From: Ilumatobacteraceae bacterium
Lineage (GTDB): Bacteria; Actinomycetota; Acidimicrobiia; Acidimicrobiales; Ilumatobacteraceae
Length of the DNA stretch: 64,000 bases
Assembly (NCBI GenBank): GCA_025463305.1
Contig: JAOBWK010000021.1
Location: 21,223 to 85,222, forward strand
Direction of reading: 5' to 3'
The notes beneath the pieces are model-generated. The model made no database searches. It saw nothing but the letters and a program-made list of their open reading frames with translations, and was not told where the DNA came from. Made by a program: the position numbers and the translations under genes. Each line of letters begins with the position of its first letter. Position 1 is the stretch's first letter. Positions 32,464-42,129 of the stretch are shown in pieces.

Positions 32464-33537
32464 ATGGTGCCCGTGCGGGTGGCCTACACATTGGAGCAGT
32501 GTTGGCATCGGGTGCCCGGTGGGACGGGCGTCGCGGCGTTGCGCACCGCCGAGGCGATGGACGGCATCGACGACGTCGAGCTGATCGGGGTGGCCGGCCG
32601 CCACACCAAACCGCCGCACGAGGAGTGGATGCCCACGATCCCGTGGAAGCAGCTGCCGATCGCCGCGCCGTGGCTGTACGAGTCGTGGCTGCACCTCAAC
32701 TGGCCCCGCCCCGAGTCCGTCACCGGACCGGTCGACATCGTGCACGCCACTACGCTCATCCCGTGCCCCACGCGCAAGCCGCTGGTGGTCACGTTGCACG
32801 ATCTGGCCTTCCTGCACACCCCGGCCAACTTCACCCGCCACGGCAACCGGGTGTTCAACCGCAGCCTCGAGCTGACGAAGCGCTGGGCCGATCTCGTCCT
32901 GTGCTGCTCGTTGGCAACGATGGACGATTGCGTCGTCGCCGGCATCGACAGCGACAGGCTGCGTCACGTGCCGCTCGGCGTCGAGTTCGAGCACGCCGAG
33001 GCCGCCGATGTCGTGCGGGTGCGCGTCGCCTACCAACTGCCGGAGCGGTACCTGCTGTTCGTCGGCACGGTCGAGCCGCGCAAGAACCTGCGCCGTCTCG
33101 CCAAGGCGGTCTCGCTGCTCGAGGAGCCGCTGCCACTCATCGTCGCCGGCGCCGACGGTTGGGGCGACGCCGGGCAGGGCTTCGACAGCAACGTCCGCTT
33201 CCTCGGCTTCGTGCCGAAGACGGATCTGTGGGCGCTCTACGCCGGCGCGCACGTGTTCTGCTACCCGAGCGTGCACGAGGGGTTCGGCCTGCCCGTGCTC
33301 GAGGCGATGGCGCAGGGCACGCCGGTGGTCACGAGTGGCGACACCGCGACACAGGAGGCTGCCGACGGCGCGGCCATCCTCGTCGACCCGAACGACATCG
33401 CCGACATCGCGCGCGGCATCACCGAGGCGGCGATGCGGCGCGCTGAGCTGAGCACGAAGGGCCGCCACCGCGTCGCCCAGGCGACATGGCACAACACCGC
33501 TGAGCTGACGGCTGCGGCGTACGGCGAGCTCGTCTAG
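32464..33537 (+). CDS. Glycosyltransferase family 4-type (GT-B)
   Basis: About 357 residues with the two-domain GT-B pattern. The N-terminal acceptor domain includes DIVHATTLIPCP and VVTLHDLAFLHTP. The C-terminal donor domain includes LLFVGTVEPRKNLRRLAKAV, NVRFLGFVPKTDLWALYAGA and the E-x7-E motif region PSVHEGFGLPVLEAMAQGTPVV. This fits mannosyl- or glucosyltransferases of the GT4 family in polysaccharide assembly. Adjacent ATGs at 32461 and 32464 are equally possible starts. It is the first of three consecutive glycosyltransferase genes. Confidence 0.87.
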   Translation: MVPVRVAYTLEQCWHRVPGGTGVAALRTAEAMDGIDDVELIGVAGRHTKPPHEEWMPTIPWKQLPIAAPWLYESWLHLNWPRPESVTGPVDIVHATTLIPCPTRKPLVVTLHDLAFLHTPANFTRHGNRVFNRSLELTKRWADLVLCCSLATMDDCVVAGIDSDRLRHVPLGVEFEHAEAADVVRVRVAYQLPERYLLFVGTVEPRKNLRRLAKAVSLLEEPLPLIVAGADGWGDAGQGFDSNVRFLGFVPKTDLWALYAGAHVFCYPSVHEGFGLPVLEAMAQGTPVVTSGDTATQEAADGAAILVDPNDIADIARGITEAAMRRAELSTKGRHRVAQATWHNTAELTAAAYGELV

Positions 33538-33544
33538 GCCGGCC

Positions 33545-34705
33545 GTGCCCAGGTCGAGGAGGACCCACTCTGGAACGGCCGCCGTGTCGGTCAACCTCCT
33601 GTTCTGCGTGCCCGGCAAGGTCGGCGGCAGCGAGGAGTACCTCGTCCGGCAGATGCTCGGGCTGGCCGAGATCGAGGACCGCCCCGGGCCCCGTCCGAGC
33701 CTCGTCGTCGTGCCCACCGTCTACGCGCCACAGGGCTTCGCCACTGCGCATCCCGACGTGGCCGAGGCGATGCACGTCGTCGAGGCGCCGATCACGGGGG
33801 AGAGCCGCGGCCGGCGCGTCGCGTACGAGAACACCTGGCTGTTCGAGCAGACCGCCGGCAGCAGCCTGGTCCACCACGGCGGGGGCACCGTTCCGCTGCG
33901 GATGCACCAGCCGTCGGTGCTGACGATCCACGATCTGCAGTACCTCACCTACCCGCAGTACATGCAGCCGCTCAAGCGGCTCTACATCCGCAGCAGCATG
34001 CCCCGCTCGGCCCGGCGGGCGACCGTCATCACGGTGCCGACCGAGTTCGTGCGCGGCACGGTCATCGATGCGTACGACATCGATCCTGACGATGTCGTCG
34101 TCGTGCCGCACGGGATGGAGCCGACGCTCGGCCTCGATGCCACCGACGAGGCGACGCTGCGCTCCCGATACGCGCTCGGCGACGGACCGGTGATCGTGCT
34201 CCCCGCCATCACCCATCCGCACAAGGGGCACCTGTTCGCGCTACAGATGCTGGCGAGGCGCTGGACCGACCCGTCGCTGCGGCTCGTGCTGATCGGCGGG
34301 CAGGGTCTGGCCGATGCCGACGTCGAGCGGGCGATCGCCGACCTCGGCGTGAGCGACCGGGTCGTGCGCCCGGGCCGGGTGAGCCGCGCCGATCGAGACG
34401 GGCTGCTGCAGATGGCGACGGCGATGGTGTTCCCCAGCGAGTACGAGGGCTTCGGCGCGCCGGTGATCGAGGCGATGACGCTCGGCGCGCCGGTGATCTG
34501 CAGCGACCGCACCTGCCTGCCCGAGGTCGCGGGCGACGCAGCGATCGTGCGCGCGCTCGACGTCGATGCCTGGGGAGGCGCCCTCGACGAAGCCGTCACC
34601 CGTCGCGCCGAGCTGGTCGCCGCAGGGCACGCTCGGGCGGCGATGTTCACCGCGGCACGCTCCGCCGAGGCGTTGCTCGGCGCCTACGCTCTCGCCCTGC
34701 GATGA
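33545..34705 (+). CDS. Glycosyltransferase family 4-type (GT-B)
   Basis: A 386-residue GT-B enzyme. The N-terminus shows LLFCVPGKVGGSEEYLVRQM, with the GG-S-E substrate loop typical of GT4. The donor half has LPAITHPHKGHLFALQML, VVRPGRVSRADRDGLLQMA and PSEYEGFGAPVIEAMTLGAP. It starts 8 bases after the previous gene with a GTG (a second GTG at 33584 is possible) and overlaps the next by 4 bases (ATGA). Donor and acceptor sugars are unknown; a GDP-mannose donor is plausible given the nearby nucleotide-sugar genes. Confidence 0.87.
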   Translation: MPRSRRTHSGTAAVSVNLLFCVPGKVGGSEEYLVRQMLGLAEIEDRPGPRPSLVVVPTVYAPQGFATAHPDVAEAMHVVEAPITGESRGRRVAYENTWLFEQTAGSSLVHHGGGTVPLRMHQPSVLTIHDLQYLTYPQYMQPLKRLYIRSSMPRSARRATVITVPTEFVRGTVIDAYDIDPDDVVVVPHGMEPTLGLDATDEATLRSRYALGDGPVIVLPAITHPHKGHLFALQMLARRWTDPSLRLVLIGGQGLADADVERAIADLGVSDRVVRPGRVSRADRDGLLQMATAMVFPSEYEGFGAPVIEAMTLGAPVICSDRTCLPEVAGDAAIVRALDVDAWGGALDEAVTRRAELVAAGHARAAMFTAARSAEALLGAYALALR

Positions 34706-35991
34706 CCCGACGCCGCCGATCCCTCGAAGCTCACCGCGGCGGCCCGCTGCGCCTCGCAGTGCTGTGCCCGCACTTCGAGCCCGACACCGCGCCGACCGGA
34801 TCGGTGATGACCCGCATCGTCCACGAGCTCGTCGCTCAGGGCCACGAGGTGCACGTCGTCACCGCCCTGCCGTGGTACCGGCACCACGCGATCGAGGACG
34901 GCTGGACGGGGAGGTGGATTCGTCGCGAACGGACCACGTGGGGTTCGATCACCCGCGTCCATCCCTTCCCCGGCGACGACAAGACCAACCTGGCCCGCCG
35001 GGCGCTGGGTTTCCTGGGCTTCAGCGCGCTCGCCGGGCTGAGCGGTCTGCGCGGCGGCCGGGTCGACGGTGTGCTGGCGATGTCGCCCCCGCTGACGAAC
35101 GGCGTCATCGGCTGGGTCATGTCCATCGTTCGCCGCGGGGTGTTCGTCTTCAACATCCAGGACGTGTTCCCGGATGCGGCGATCGAGACCGGCGCGCTGG
35201 ACCGATCGAGCACGTTCGGCCGCATCGTCATCCCGGTCGCGTCGTGGCTCGAGCGGTTCAGCTACCGGCGCTCGGACGCGGTCACCGTGCTCAGCGGCGA
35301 CCTGCGTGACAACGTCGTGGCCAAGTTGCCGGCAGCGCTGGCCGACCGGGTGCGCGTCATCCCGAACTTCGTGCTGACCGAGGAGATCCGTCCGCTCGAT
35401 CGGATGACCGCGTACCGCACCGAGCTCGGCATCGGCGACGAGCCGGTGGTGCTGTACGCGGGCAACGTCGGGTTCTCGCAGTCGCTCGAGCTCGTGGTCG
35501 CGGCCGCTCGTGAGCTGCCCGACGTGATCTTCCTGATCAACGGAGAGGGCTCGGCCAAGGCGGGCCTCGTCGAGCAGGTCGCCGGCCTCGCCAACGTGCG
35601 GGTCGGCGACTACCAGCCGCTCGACCGGCTCGCCGAGGTGCTCGCGTCGGGCGACATCCACATCGTGCCGCTGCGGGCTGGGCTGGGCCGGGTGAGCGTG
35701 CCGTCGAAGACGTACTCGATCCTCGCCGCGGGCCGGCCGATCGTCGCGGCGATCGATCCCGGCACCGAGGTGCCGCGCATCATCGCCGAGTCCGGTGCGG
35801 GCGTCGCGGTGCCGCCCGACGATGCGGCGGCGTTCGTTGCCGCACTGCGCGACATGCTCGCGGACCCCGCCCGAGCTGCGGCGATGGGTGCAGCAGGTCG
35901 CACCTGGGTCGAGGCCGCGGCGTCGCCGGCGGCCGTCGCGGAGGCCTACGCAGCGTTGTTCCGGGAACTGCTCGGGGGCCGCCGGGCCTGA
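34702..35991 (+). CDS. Glycosyltransferase family 4-type (WbuB-like)
   Basis: A 429-residue glycosyltransferase resembling WbuB-type GT4 proteins (often transferring N-acetyl-fucosamine-like sugars). The N-terminal domain has CPHFEPDTAPTGSVMTRIV and VFVFNIQDVFPDAAIETG. The C-terminal domain has VVLYAGNVGFSQSLELVV, GDIHIVPLRAGLGRVSVPSK and a YSILAAGRPIVAAID block. The sugar specificity cannot be deduced. Translationally coupled to the preceding glycosyltransferase gene by ATGA overlap, which fixes the start. Confidence 0.87.
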   Translation: MTRRRRSLEAHRGGPLRLAVLCPHFEPDTAPTGSVMTRIVHELVAQGHEVHVVTALPWYRHHAIEDGWTGRWIRRERTTWGSITRVHPFPGDDKTNLARRALGFLGFSALAGLSGLRGGRVDGVLAMSPPLTNGVIGWVMSIVRRGVFVFNIQDVFPDAAIETGALDRSSTFGRIVIPVASWLERFSYRRSDAVTVLSGDLRDNVVAKLPAALADRVRVIPNFVLTEEIRPLDRMTAYRTELGIGDEPVVLYAGNVGFSQSLELVVAAARELPDVIFLINGEGSAKAGLVEQVAGLANVRVGDYQPLDRLAEVLASGDIHIVPLRAGLGRVSVPSKTYSILAAGRPIVAAIDPGTEVPRIIAESGAGVAVPPDDAAAFVAALRDMLADPARAAAMGAAGRTWVEAAASPAAVAEAYAALFRELLGGRRA

Positions 35992-36030
35992 GGCGGAACG
36001 AGGAGCTCTGGCCTGTAACCTCGCATACTC

Positions 36031-36990
36031 GTGGCTTCATCATCGTCCGCCAGCAAGGTCGCCAAGCTCGCCCAGAAGGGCAAGGGCAAGAAGGTGCGCT
36101 TCCAAGGTGGCACCCTCTTCCCGGTGGTGATCGTCATCATCGTCGCGCTCCTCGGCGCGCTCGTCGTGTACGCCCGCCAGTCGCGCCCCGGGCCGGGTGA
36201 GGGTGAGCCGACCTCGCTCGAGCACTGGCACGCCGCGCTGGGCTTCTACGTCTGCGACGAGAACGGCCTCAAGTTCGAGCCGAACCTCACCGGCACGCTC
36301 GAAGAGACCGACGCGAATGGCCAGCTGATCAGCCAGGAGTTCGTCGCCACCGGCATCCACTCGCACGGCGACGGCGTGATGCACTGGCACCCGAACTCGA
36401 GCGGCAAGGCCACCGGCACCAACGCCAAGCTCGGCGTGTTCTTGAACAACTACCACGTCACCTTGAGCAACACGAAGCTCGCGTTCCCGGCCTCGCAGGG
36501 TGGCGACGTGTTCGAAGAGGGCAAGTCGAAGTGCAAGATCAACGGTGTCGAGAAGACGGCGTCGCTGAAGGTCTGGGTGTGGAACCACTACACGCAGATC
36601 CCCGGCGGCAAGGACCCCCAGGACCCCGCCGTGTACACCACGAACATGGGCGACGTCCGGATCAAGAACGACGGCATGGTCTTCGTGGTCGCCTACGTCC
36701 CCGACGACACGCCGGTGAAGGCGCCCGAGACGGCATTCAACCTGCCCGAGCTCGGTGCGGCCGACGGCAGTGGCAACACCGTCACCAACGACAGCACCGT
36801 CACCAGCGACTCGACGGTCGGCACCGGCAGCACCGCGGCCACCACGGTCTCCACCGGCACGGGCGACACGTCGGGCAGCACGCCCACCTCCACCGCCGGC
36901 ACCGCCGCCGGGGAGCCGTCGGCCACCACCGTGGCGTCCTCGACGGCCACCACCGTGAAGGCGGCCAGCACCACCACGACGGGGGGCTGA
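36031..36990 (+). CDS. Membrane-anchored histidine-rich protein of unknown function
   Basis: A 319-residue protein: a basic cytoplasmic N-terminus (KVAKLAQKGKGKKVRF), one membrane span (about residues 31-48, VVIVIIVALLGALVVYA), an external domain (about 60-235) and a long serine/threonine tail (240-319). The external domain has conserved-looking histidines and cysteines: EHWHAALGFYVC, GIHSHGDGVMHWHP and KSKCKING. This suggests a metal site or redox centre. I do not recognise the family by name. The stop overlaps the start of the nucleotidyltransferase gene (TGATG), so it is probably in the same operon. GTG start at 36031. Confidence 0.72.
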   Translation: MASSSSASKVAKLAQKGKGKKVRFQGGTLFPVVIVIIVALLGALVVYARQSRPGPGEGEPTSLEHWHAALGFYVCDENGLKFEPNLTGTLEETDANGQLISQEFVATGIHSHGDGVMHWHPNSSGKATGTNAKLGVFLNNYHVTLSNTKLAFPASQGGDVFEEGKSKCKINGVEKTASLKVWVWNHYTQIPGGKDPQDPAVYTTNMGDVRIKNDGMVFVVAYVPDDTPVKAPETAFNLPELGAADGSGNTVTNDSTVTSDSTVGTGSTAATTVSTGTGDTSGSTPTSTAGTAAGEPSATTVASSTATTVKAASTTTTGG

Positions 36991-37982
36991 TGCGGGCGGT
37001 CGTCCTGGTCGGAGGCTTCGGCACCCGCCTGCGCCCGCTGACCCTCAGCGTCCCGAAGCCGATGCTGCCCGTCGGGCACGTGTCGATCATCGAGCGCCTC
37101 GTCGGCAACCTCGTCCGCGGCGGCGTCACCGAGGTCGTCCTCGCCCTCGGGTTCAAGCCGGAGCCGTTCGTCGAAGCGTTTCCCGACGGCACCTGTGCCG
37201 GTGCCACCCTCACCTACGCGGTCGAGCCCGAGCCACTCGACACGGCGGGTGCGATCGCCTTCGCCGCCGGGTTCGCCCGCATCGACGACACGTTCGTCGT
37301 CGCCAACGGCGACGTGCTGACCGACCTCGACATCGCCGCGCTCGTCGCGTTCCACCGTGCAAACGGGGCCGAGGCCACGTTGCACCTCACGCCGGTGGCC
37401 GATCCGTCGGCGTTCGGCGTGGTCGAGACCGACGCCTCCGGGCTGGTCCGGCGCTTCGTCGAGAAGCCGGCACCGGGCACCACGTCGAGCAACATGATCA
37501 ACGCAGGCACCTACGTGTTCGAGCCGTCCGTGCTGGCCCGCATCCCCGGTGGCCGCAAGGTCAGCATCGAGCGCGAGATCTTCCCCGTCATCGTCGCCGA
37601 GCACCGCCTGTGGGCGATGCCCACCGACGACTACTGGGTCGACACGGGCACGCCGGAGCTGTTCCTCCAGGCGAACCTCGACGTCATCTCCGGCAAGCGG
37701 CCCGAGCACAGCCGTGCCGTGGCGATCGCCGATGGCAGCGTCATCGGCAGCGACGTGTCGACGCGCGATTCGATCATCGCCCACGGCGCAACCGTGGCCG
37801 ACGGAGCCTCGGTGGTGTCATCGGTGATCCTGGCGGGTGGCCGCGTCGGCGTCGGTGCGACGGTCAGCCACAGCGTCGTCATGGGCGACATCGGCGACGG
37901 TGCATCGGTGTCGGGCTGCGTCGTCGGTGCCGACGGCGTGGTGGCTGCAGGCGAGAGTCGCACCGACGAACGCATTGCCTGA
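36990..37982 (+). CDS. Sugar-phosphate nucleotidyltransferase, probably mannose-1-phosphate guanylyltransferase
   Basis: A 330-residue NDP-sugar pyrophosphorylase. The N-terminal catalytic domain opens AVVLVGGFGTRLRPLTLSV and contains PKPMLPVGH, VVANGDVLTD (metal-binding Asp) and a FVEKPAP block. The C-terminal part (from about residue 245) has hexapeptide-like repeats (VIGSDVSTRDSIIAHGATVADGA) typical of left-handed beta-helix domains. Similarity and the neighbouring GDP-mannose dehydratase and phosphomannomutase point to GDP-mannose formation, though glucose-1-phosphate specificity cannot be excluded. ATG overlaps the previous stop. Confidence 0.84.
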   Translation: MRAVVLVGGFGTRLRPLTLSVPKPMLPVGHVSIIERLVGNLVRGGVTEVVLALGFKPEPFVEAFPDGTCAGATLTYAVEPEPLDTAGAIAFAAGFARIDDTFVVANGDVLTDLDIAALVAFHRANGAEATLHLTPVADPSAFGVVETDASGLVRRFVEKPAPGTTSSNMINAGTYVFEPSVLARIPGGRKVSIEREIFPVIVAEHRLWAMPTDDYWVDTGTPELFLQANLDVISGKRPEHSRAVAIADGSVIGSDVSTRDSIIAHGATVADGASVVSSVILAGGRVGVGATVSHSVVMGDIGDGASVSGCVVGADGVVAAGESRTDERIA

Positions 37983-37994
37983 CAACATGCGGTC

Positions 37995-38918
37995 ATGACC
38001 CCACTCGTCGTCGGAGGTGCCGGCTTCCTCGGCTCGCACGTCGTCGACCGGCTGCTGGCCGAGGGCTCACCCACCGATGTCGTCGACGATCTGTCCACCG
38101 GCGTGCTCGGCAACCTCGCCGATGCCCGCGCCGCGGGCGGCTCGCTGAAGATCCACACGCTCGACGTGCGCGCCGGTGACTTCGGCTCGCTGGTGTCGAT
38201 GCGGCGACCCGACGTCATCTTCCACCTCGGCCTGCTCACGCCCGGCCAGTTCGACCGCGACGTCGACGGCTCGGCCATCGCCAGCCTGCTCGCCGTGCTC
38301 GAGGCCGCGCGCAGCCACGGTGTCGGCAAGGTGGTGGTCGCCCTCCCCGCCGGAGCGCTCTACGGCGAGGTGCCGTCGCGCGAACTGCCCGTGAAGGAGA
38401 GCCGTGCGTTCGAGCCCAACGGGCTGCGCGGCGTGCTCGCCCGCACGGTCGTCGAGCTGCTCACCCTGTATCGCAACGAGCACGCGGTGGAGCACACCGC
38501 GCTGGCGTTGTCGTCGGTGTACGGACCGCGTCAGCGGCCGGCCGACGGCGTGGTCGCCAGCTTCGCCGCCGCCTTTGCAGCGGGCCGCCCGCTCGAGGTC
38601 CACGGCGATGGCCGCCAGACACGTGATCTGATCTACGCCGACGACGCGGTCGACGCCATCGTGCGCGCCGGCCAGCGCGGCGGTGGGTTGATGATCAACG
38701 TCGGCACGGGCGTGCAGACCTCCGTCCGCGACCTCGCCGCACTCATCGCGCCCGACGCCGCGGTCGTCTCGCTGCCGCGCCGCGCCCGTGATCTCTCGCG
38801 GGTCGCGGTGTCGCCGACCCGGGCGCGCATCCACCTGCAGTGGTCGCCGTGGACAGAGCTCGCGAGCGGGTTGCGGTCGACGGTGGCGACGTACGCGCCG
38901 GCGGCCGAGCGCTCCTGA
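37995..38918 (+). CDS. NAD-dependent epimerase/dehydratase-like protein with degenerate active site
   Basis: A 307-residue extended SDR. The Rossmann motif GGAGFLGSH is intact, as are DVIFHLG, SSVYGPRQRP and DLIYADDAVDAI. However, the catalytic Tyr-x3-Lys is replaced by Gly146-x3-Arg150 (PNGLRGVLAR), and the usual Ser in the preceding strand is Ala (PAGALYG). The protein may bind nucleotide sugar without catalysis, or have changed chemistry. It lies 12 bases downstream of the nucleotidyltransferase gene in the polysaccharide cluster. Confidence 0.8.
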   Translation: MTPLVVGGAGFLGSHVVDRLLAEGSPTDVVDDLSTGVLGNLADARAAGGSLKIHTLDVRAGDFGSLVSMRRPDVIFHLGLLTPGQFDRDVDGSAIASLLAVLEAARSHGVGKVVVALPAGALYGEVPSRELPVKESRAFEPNGLRGVLARTVVELLTLYRNEHAVEHTALALSSVYGPRQRPADGVVASFAAAFAAGRPLEVHGDGRQTRDLIYADDAVDAIVRAGQRGGGLMINVGTGVQTSVRDLAALIAPDAAVVSLPRRARDLSRVAVSPTRARIHLQWSPWTELASGLRSTVATYAPAAERS

Positions 38919-38921
38919 CGG

Positions 38922-39884
38922 TCAGCGTCCGGCGGCGGCCAGCGTGGCCCGGGCGAGGGTTGCCGAGACCTCGGCGCTGCTCATGATCGACGGCACCACG
39001 ATGGCGCGCATCCCCTCGGCCTCGACCGCGTCGGCGAGGTGGGCGTCGACCGGGTCGATGACGAGCGCGCTCGAGATCGGCGCGTAGAGGCGGGCCACAC
39101 CCACCACCGACGGTTCGTGGCCGAGCTCGGTGAGCATGTGGTCGGCCGGACCCTTCAGCGCCGCACCACCGACGATGGGCGAGACGGCCACGACCGTGTC
39201 GCGCCGACCGGCGAGCAGCGCATCGACATCGTGCAGGGCGCGCATCGGGCCGATCGACACCAGCGGGTTCGACGGCGCGATCACGACCGCATCGGCGGCG
39301 GTGAGGGCGGCCCGAGCCGCAGCGGTGAGCTGGGCGACGTCGGCGCCGACGAAGCGCACGGCGCTGACCGGCACTCCGTGCTGGCGCTGCACGAAGTACT
39401 CCTGGAAGCTGATCTCCTCGCCGGAGCCGTCGGCGAGGGTCACCCGTGTCTCCACCGTTGCGTCGGTCATCGGCAACAGTGCGATCCCGACGCCGAACGC
39501 ACGGGCGATCTCGGACGTCACCTCGGTGAGCGTGGCGCCCTCGTGCAACCGCGCGGTGCGGTAGAAGTGGGTGGCGAGGTCCTGATCGCCGAGGTTGAAC
39601 CACGTCGGTGCGGCGGTGGAGCCCGCCGGGCGCACGTCGACGAAGCGGGCCAACGCCGCCATCGCCCGCCAGGTCTCGTCGCTGAGCCCCCAACCGCGCA
39701 CCGGGTCGATCGCACCGGCGAGGGTGTAGGTGACGGTGTCGATGTCGGGCGAGATCGACAGCCCGTGCATCACCGTGTCGTCACCGGTGTTGACGATGGC
39801 GGTGATCTCATCGGCCGGCACGATCTGGAGCAGGGCGCGCAGGAAGCGGGCGGCGCCCACACCTCCGGAGACAACGGTGATCAT
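38922..39884 (-). CDS. cofD: 2-phospho-L-lactate transferase (coenzyme F420 synthesis)
   Basis: CofD/FbiA joins the lactyl-phosphate (or phosphoenolpyruvyl) moiety from its guanosine-diphospho donor to Fo, giving F420-0 or its dehydro form. The 320 residues begin [18 protein letters not shown] and contain VNTGDDTVMHGL, WFNLGDQDLATHFYRT, MTDATVETRV and APSNPLVSIGPM, all family hallmarks. The ATG at 39884 overlaps the stop of the upstream glycosyltransferase gene by one base (TGATG); the longer upstream frame has no similarity. The partner fbiB-type gene is not in the window. Its presence supports F420 use by the LLM oxidoreductase at 28878. Confidence 0.94.
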   Translation of the reverse strand: MITVVSGGVGAARFLRALLQIVPADEITAIVNTGDDTVMHGLSISPDIDTVTYTLAGAIDPVRGWGLSDETWRAMAALARFVDVRPAGSTAAPTWFNLGDQDLATHFYRTARLHEGATLTEVTSEIARAFGVGIALLPMTDATVETRVTLADGSGEEISFQEYFVQRQHGVPVSAVRFVGADVAQLTAAARAALTAADAVVIAPSNPLVSIGPMRALHDVDALLAGRRDTVVAVSPIVGGAALKGPADHMLTELGHEPSVVGVARLYAPISSALVIDPVDAHLADAVEAEGMRAIVVPSIMSSAEVSATLARATLAAAGR

Positions 39885-41017
39885 CAGGATCCTTCCTCGG
39901 CGAGGCGGTGGTGGAGCGCAGCGAGCTGTCGCGCGGTGTCGGGCCACGAGTACACGCTGAGCCGCTCGTGCCCGGCGCGGACGAGACGGCTGCGGACTTC
40001 ATCGTCGGTGACGAGCGTGTCGATGGCGGCCGCGAGCGCGTCGACGTCGTCGGCGCCGACCTGCAGCGCGGCGTCGCCGGCCACCTCGGGGATCGATCCG
40101 CGATCGGAGGCGACGATGGGGAGGTCGTGCTGCATCGCCTCCAGCAACGGGAACCCGAAGCCTTCGTCGAGCGACGGGTAGGCCAGCAGCCGGGCGTGCT
40201 CGAGCAGCCAACGCTTGGTGGCATTGTCGACGCGGCCGGTGCGGACGACCCGGGCGCGCCCATCGGCCGTGAGCGCGGCGATGGCGGTGTCGACCGCACC
40301 GATGTCATCGCCGTCGCCACCGGCGAGCACCAGGTGCAGCGCTGGATGTGCCGCCGCGATCGCCCCGAACGCAGCGACGAGGCGGGGCAGGTTCTTGCGG
40401 CGTTCGAGGGTGCCGATGGCCAGCACGAACGGCGCACCGCCGGCGATGGCCGGGTCGGAGATCGGTGTCGAACCGGTGGTGGCCGTCAGCGGCAGCGCGG
40501 CGAGCGGCACCACCTCGACCCGGTCGGTGTGCAGCAGCTCGCGTACGGCGTCGGCGGTCGCGTGTGACGACGCGTGCACGAGCGCACCGGTAGCGACGGC
40601 CCGGCGGAGCACGTCGCCAGCACGCGCCACGTCGGGCGCGGCGTGCGCCGGGTTGCGCAGGAACCAGCAGTCGTAGACGGTGACCAGTCGGGGCAGCCGG
40701 CTCGGCCCGACCACGTAGTTGGTGCCGTGCAGCACCTGCGCCGGCCGAAGCCAATGATCGAGCCGGGGATGGCCGGCGCGGCTCCACAGCCGCTGGGCCA
40801 CCATCGCCGGCAGCGGCAGCCGGGTCATCCCGTCCTGGAGGGTGCCCCGGAAGCTGAGCGCATACGGACGCAGCGCGACGTCGTCGCGAGCGTCGAGCGA
40901 GGCGATCATCTGCCCGACCGCAGCGCCGATGCCCGTGATCTGACCGAGCAGCGGACCGGCGTCGACGGCCACCGTGACGGGCGTGTCGTGCTCGATCGGC
41001 CCTCCCACGCAGGGCAT
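39884..41017 (-). CDS. Glycosyltransferase family 4-type (GT-B)
   Basis: A 377-residue GT-B enzyme. N-terminal features are [20 protein letters not shown] and [12 protein letters not shown]. The donor domain has [38 protein letters not shown] and [20 protein letters not shown], closely parallel to the enzyme at 32464. It is transcribed away from gmd and is coupled to cofD downstream. It probably acts in the same polysaccharide pathway; the sugar is unknown. Confidence 0.87.
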   Translation of the reverse strand: MPCVGGPIEHDTPVTVAVDAGPLLGQITGIGAAVGQMIASLDARDDVALRPYALSFRGTLQDGMTRLPLPAMVAQRLWSRAGHPRLDHWLRPAQVLHGTNYVVGPSRLPRLVTVYDCWFLRNPAHAAPDVARAGDVLRRAVATGALVHASSHATADAVRELLHTDRVEVVPLAALPLTATTGSTPISDPAIAGGAPFVLAIGTLERRKNLPRLVAAFGAIAAAHPALHLVLAGGDGDDIGAVDTAIAALTADGRARVVRTGRVDNATKRWLLEHARLLAYPSLDEGFGFPLLEAMQHDLPIVASDRGSIPEVAGDAALQVGADDVDALAAAIDTLVTDDEVRSRLVRAGHERLSVYSWPDTARQLAALHHRLAEEGS

Positions 41018-41130
41018 GGTACCGGCCGATCAGCGGGGCCGATGATGGGGGAGCCTCCGCCGCACCCCCTAGACTGCGGTGTCCCGCGCGGCCGCTCGGG
41101 ACACCGCCGCAACAACTCAGGACCCTTCAC

Positions 41131-42129
41131 ATGCCCCGCGCGTTCATCACTGGTATCACCGGCCAAGACGGTCGTCACCTCGCCGAGTTCCTCCACGGCA
41201 AGGGCTACGAGGTCTACGGCATGATCACCGGTCAGAACAACCCCAAGGCGACCAGCCTGCACGAGGAGATGCCGTTCATCGAGTTCGTGCCCGGCGACCT
41301 GGCCGACCTGCCGTCGCTGGTCAAGGCGATGACGGTGGCCCAGCCCGACGAGGTGTACAACCTCGGCGCGATCTCGTTCGTCGCGATGAGCTTCAACCAG
41401 GCCGAGCTCACGGCCAACATCACCGGCCTCGGCGTGCTGCGCATGCTCGAGGCGATCCGGATGGTGGGCGGCAACGAGAACAACCCGATCCGCTTCTACC
41501 AGGCGTCGTCGTCGGAGATGTTCGGCAAGGTGCGCGAGACCCCGCAGACCGAGCTGACGCCGTTCCACCCCCGCAGCCCGTACGGCTGCGCGAAGGTGTT
41601 CGGCCACGACATCACGGTCAACTACCGCGAGAGCTACGGCATGTACGCGTGCAGCGGCATCCTCTTCAACCACGAGGGCCCGCGCCGCGGCCTCGAGTTC
41701 GTCACCCGCAAGGTCACCAATGCCGCGGCCCGGATCAAGCTCGGGCTGCAGGACCACGTCGTGCTCGGCAACATCGACAGCAAGCGTGACTGGGGATTCG
41801 CCGGCGACTACGTCAAGGCGATGTGGCTGATGCTGCAGCAGGACAGCCCCGCCGACTACGTCATCGCCACCGGCGTGATGAACAGCATCGAGGATCTCGT
41901 CAAGTACGCGTTCGCCGAGGTCGGCATCGAGGACTGGCAGTCGCACGTGCGCCAGGACCAGCGGTTCTTCCGCCCGGCCGAGGTCGACCTGCTCATCGGC
42001 GACGCCACCAAGGCCCGCACCGAGCTCGGCTGGACCCCCGAGGTCCAGTTCGACCAGCTGGTCTCGATGATGGTGGCCAACGACCTCGAGCTCGAGGCCA
42101 AGAAGGCCGGTCTCGCCGTCCCGTCCTGA
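41131..42129 (+). CDS. gmd: GDP-mannose 4,6-dehydratase
   Basis: GMD converts GDP-D-mannose to GDP-4-keto-6-deoxy-D-mannose, precursor of GDP-fucose, rhamnose or perosamine. The 332 residues show the NAD(P) motif [27 protein letters not shown], the catalytic Thr/Ser-region ASSSEMFG, the Tyr-x3-Lys motif in [25 protein letters not shown] and [11 protein letters not shown]. The last two are characteristic of GMD rather than other SDRs. It is slightly shorter than the 345-370 residues usual for the family. The downstream 4-reductase or aminotransferase is not evident in the window. Confidence 0.92.
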   Translation: MPRAFITGITGQDGRHLAEFLHGKGYEVYGMITGQNNPKATSLHEEMPFIEFVPGDLADLPSLVKAMTVAQPDEVYNLGAISFVAMSFNQAELTANITGLGVLRMLEAIRMVGGNENNPIRFYQASSSEMFGKVRETPQTELTPFHPRSPYGCAKVFGHDITVNYRESYGMYACSGILFNHEGPRRGLEFVTRKVTNAAARIKLGLQDHVVLGNIDSKRDWGFAGDYVKAMWLMLQQDSPADYVIATGVMNSIEDLVKYAFAEVGIEDWQSHVRQDQRFFRPAEVDLLIGDATKARTELGWTPEVQFDQLVSMMVANDLELEAKKAGLAVPS

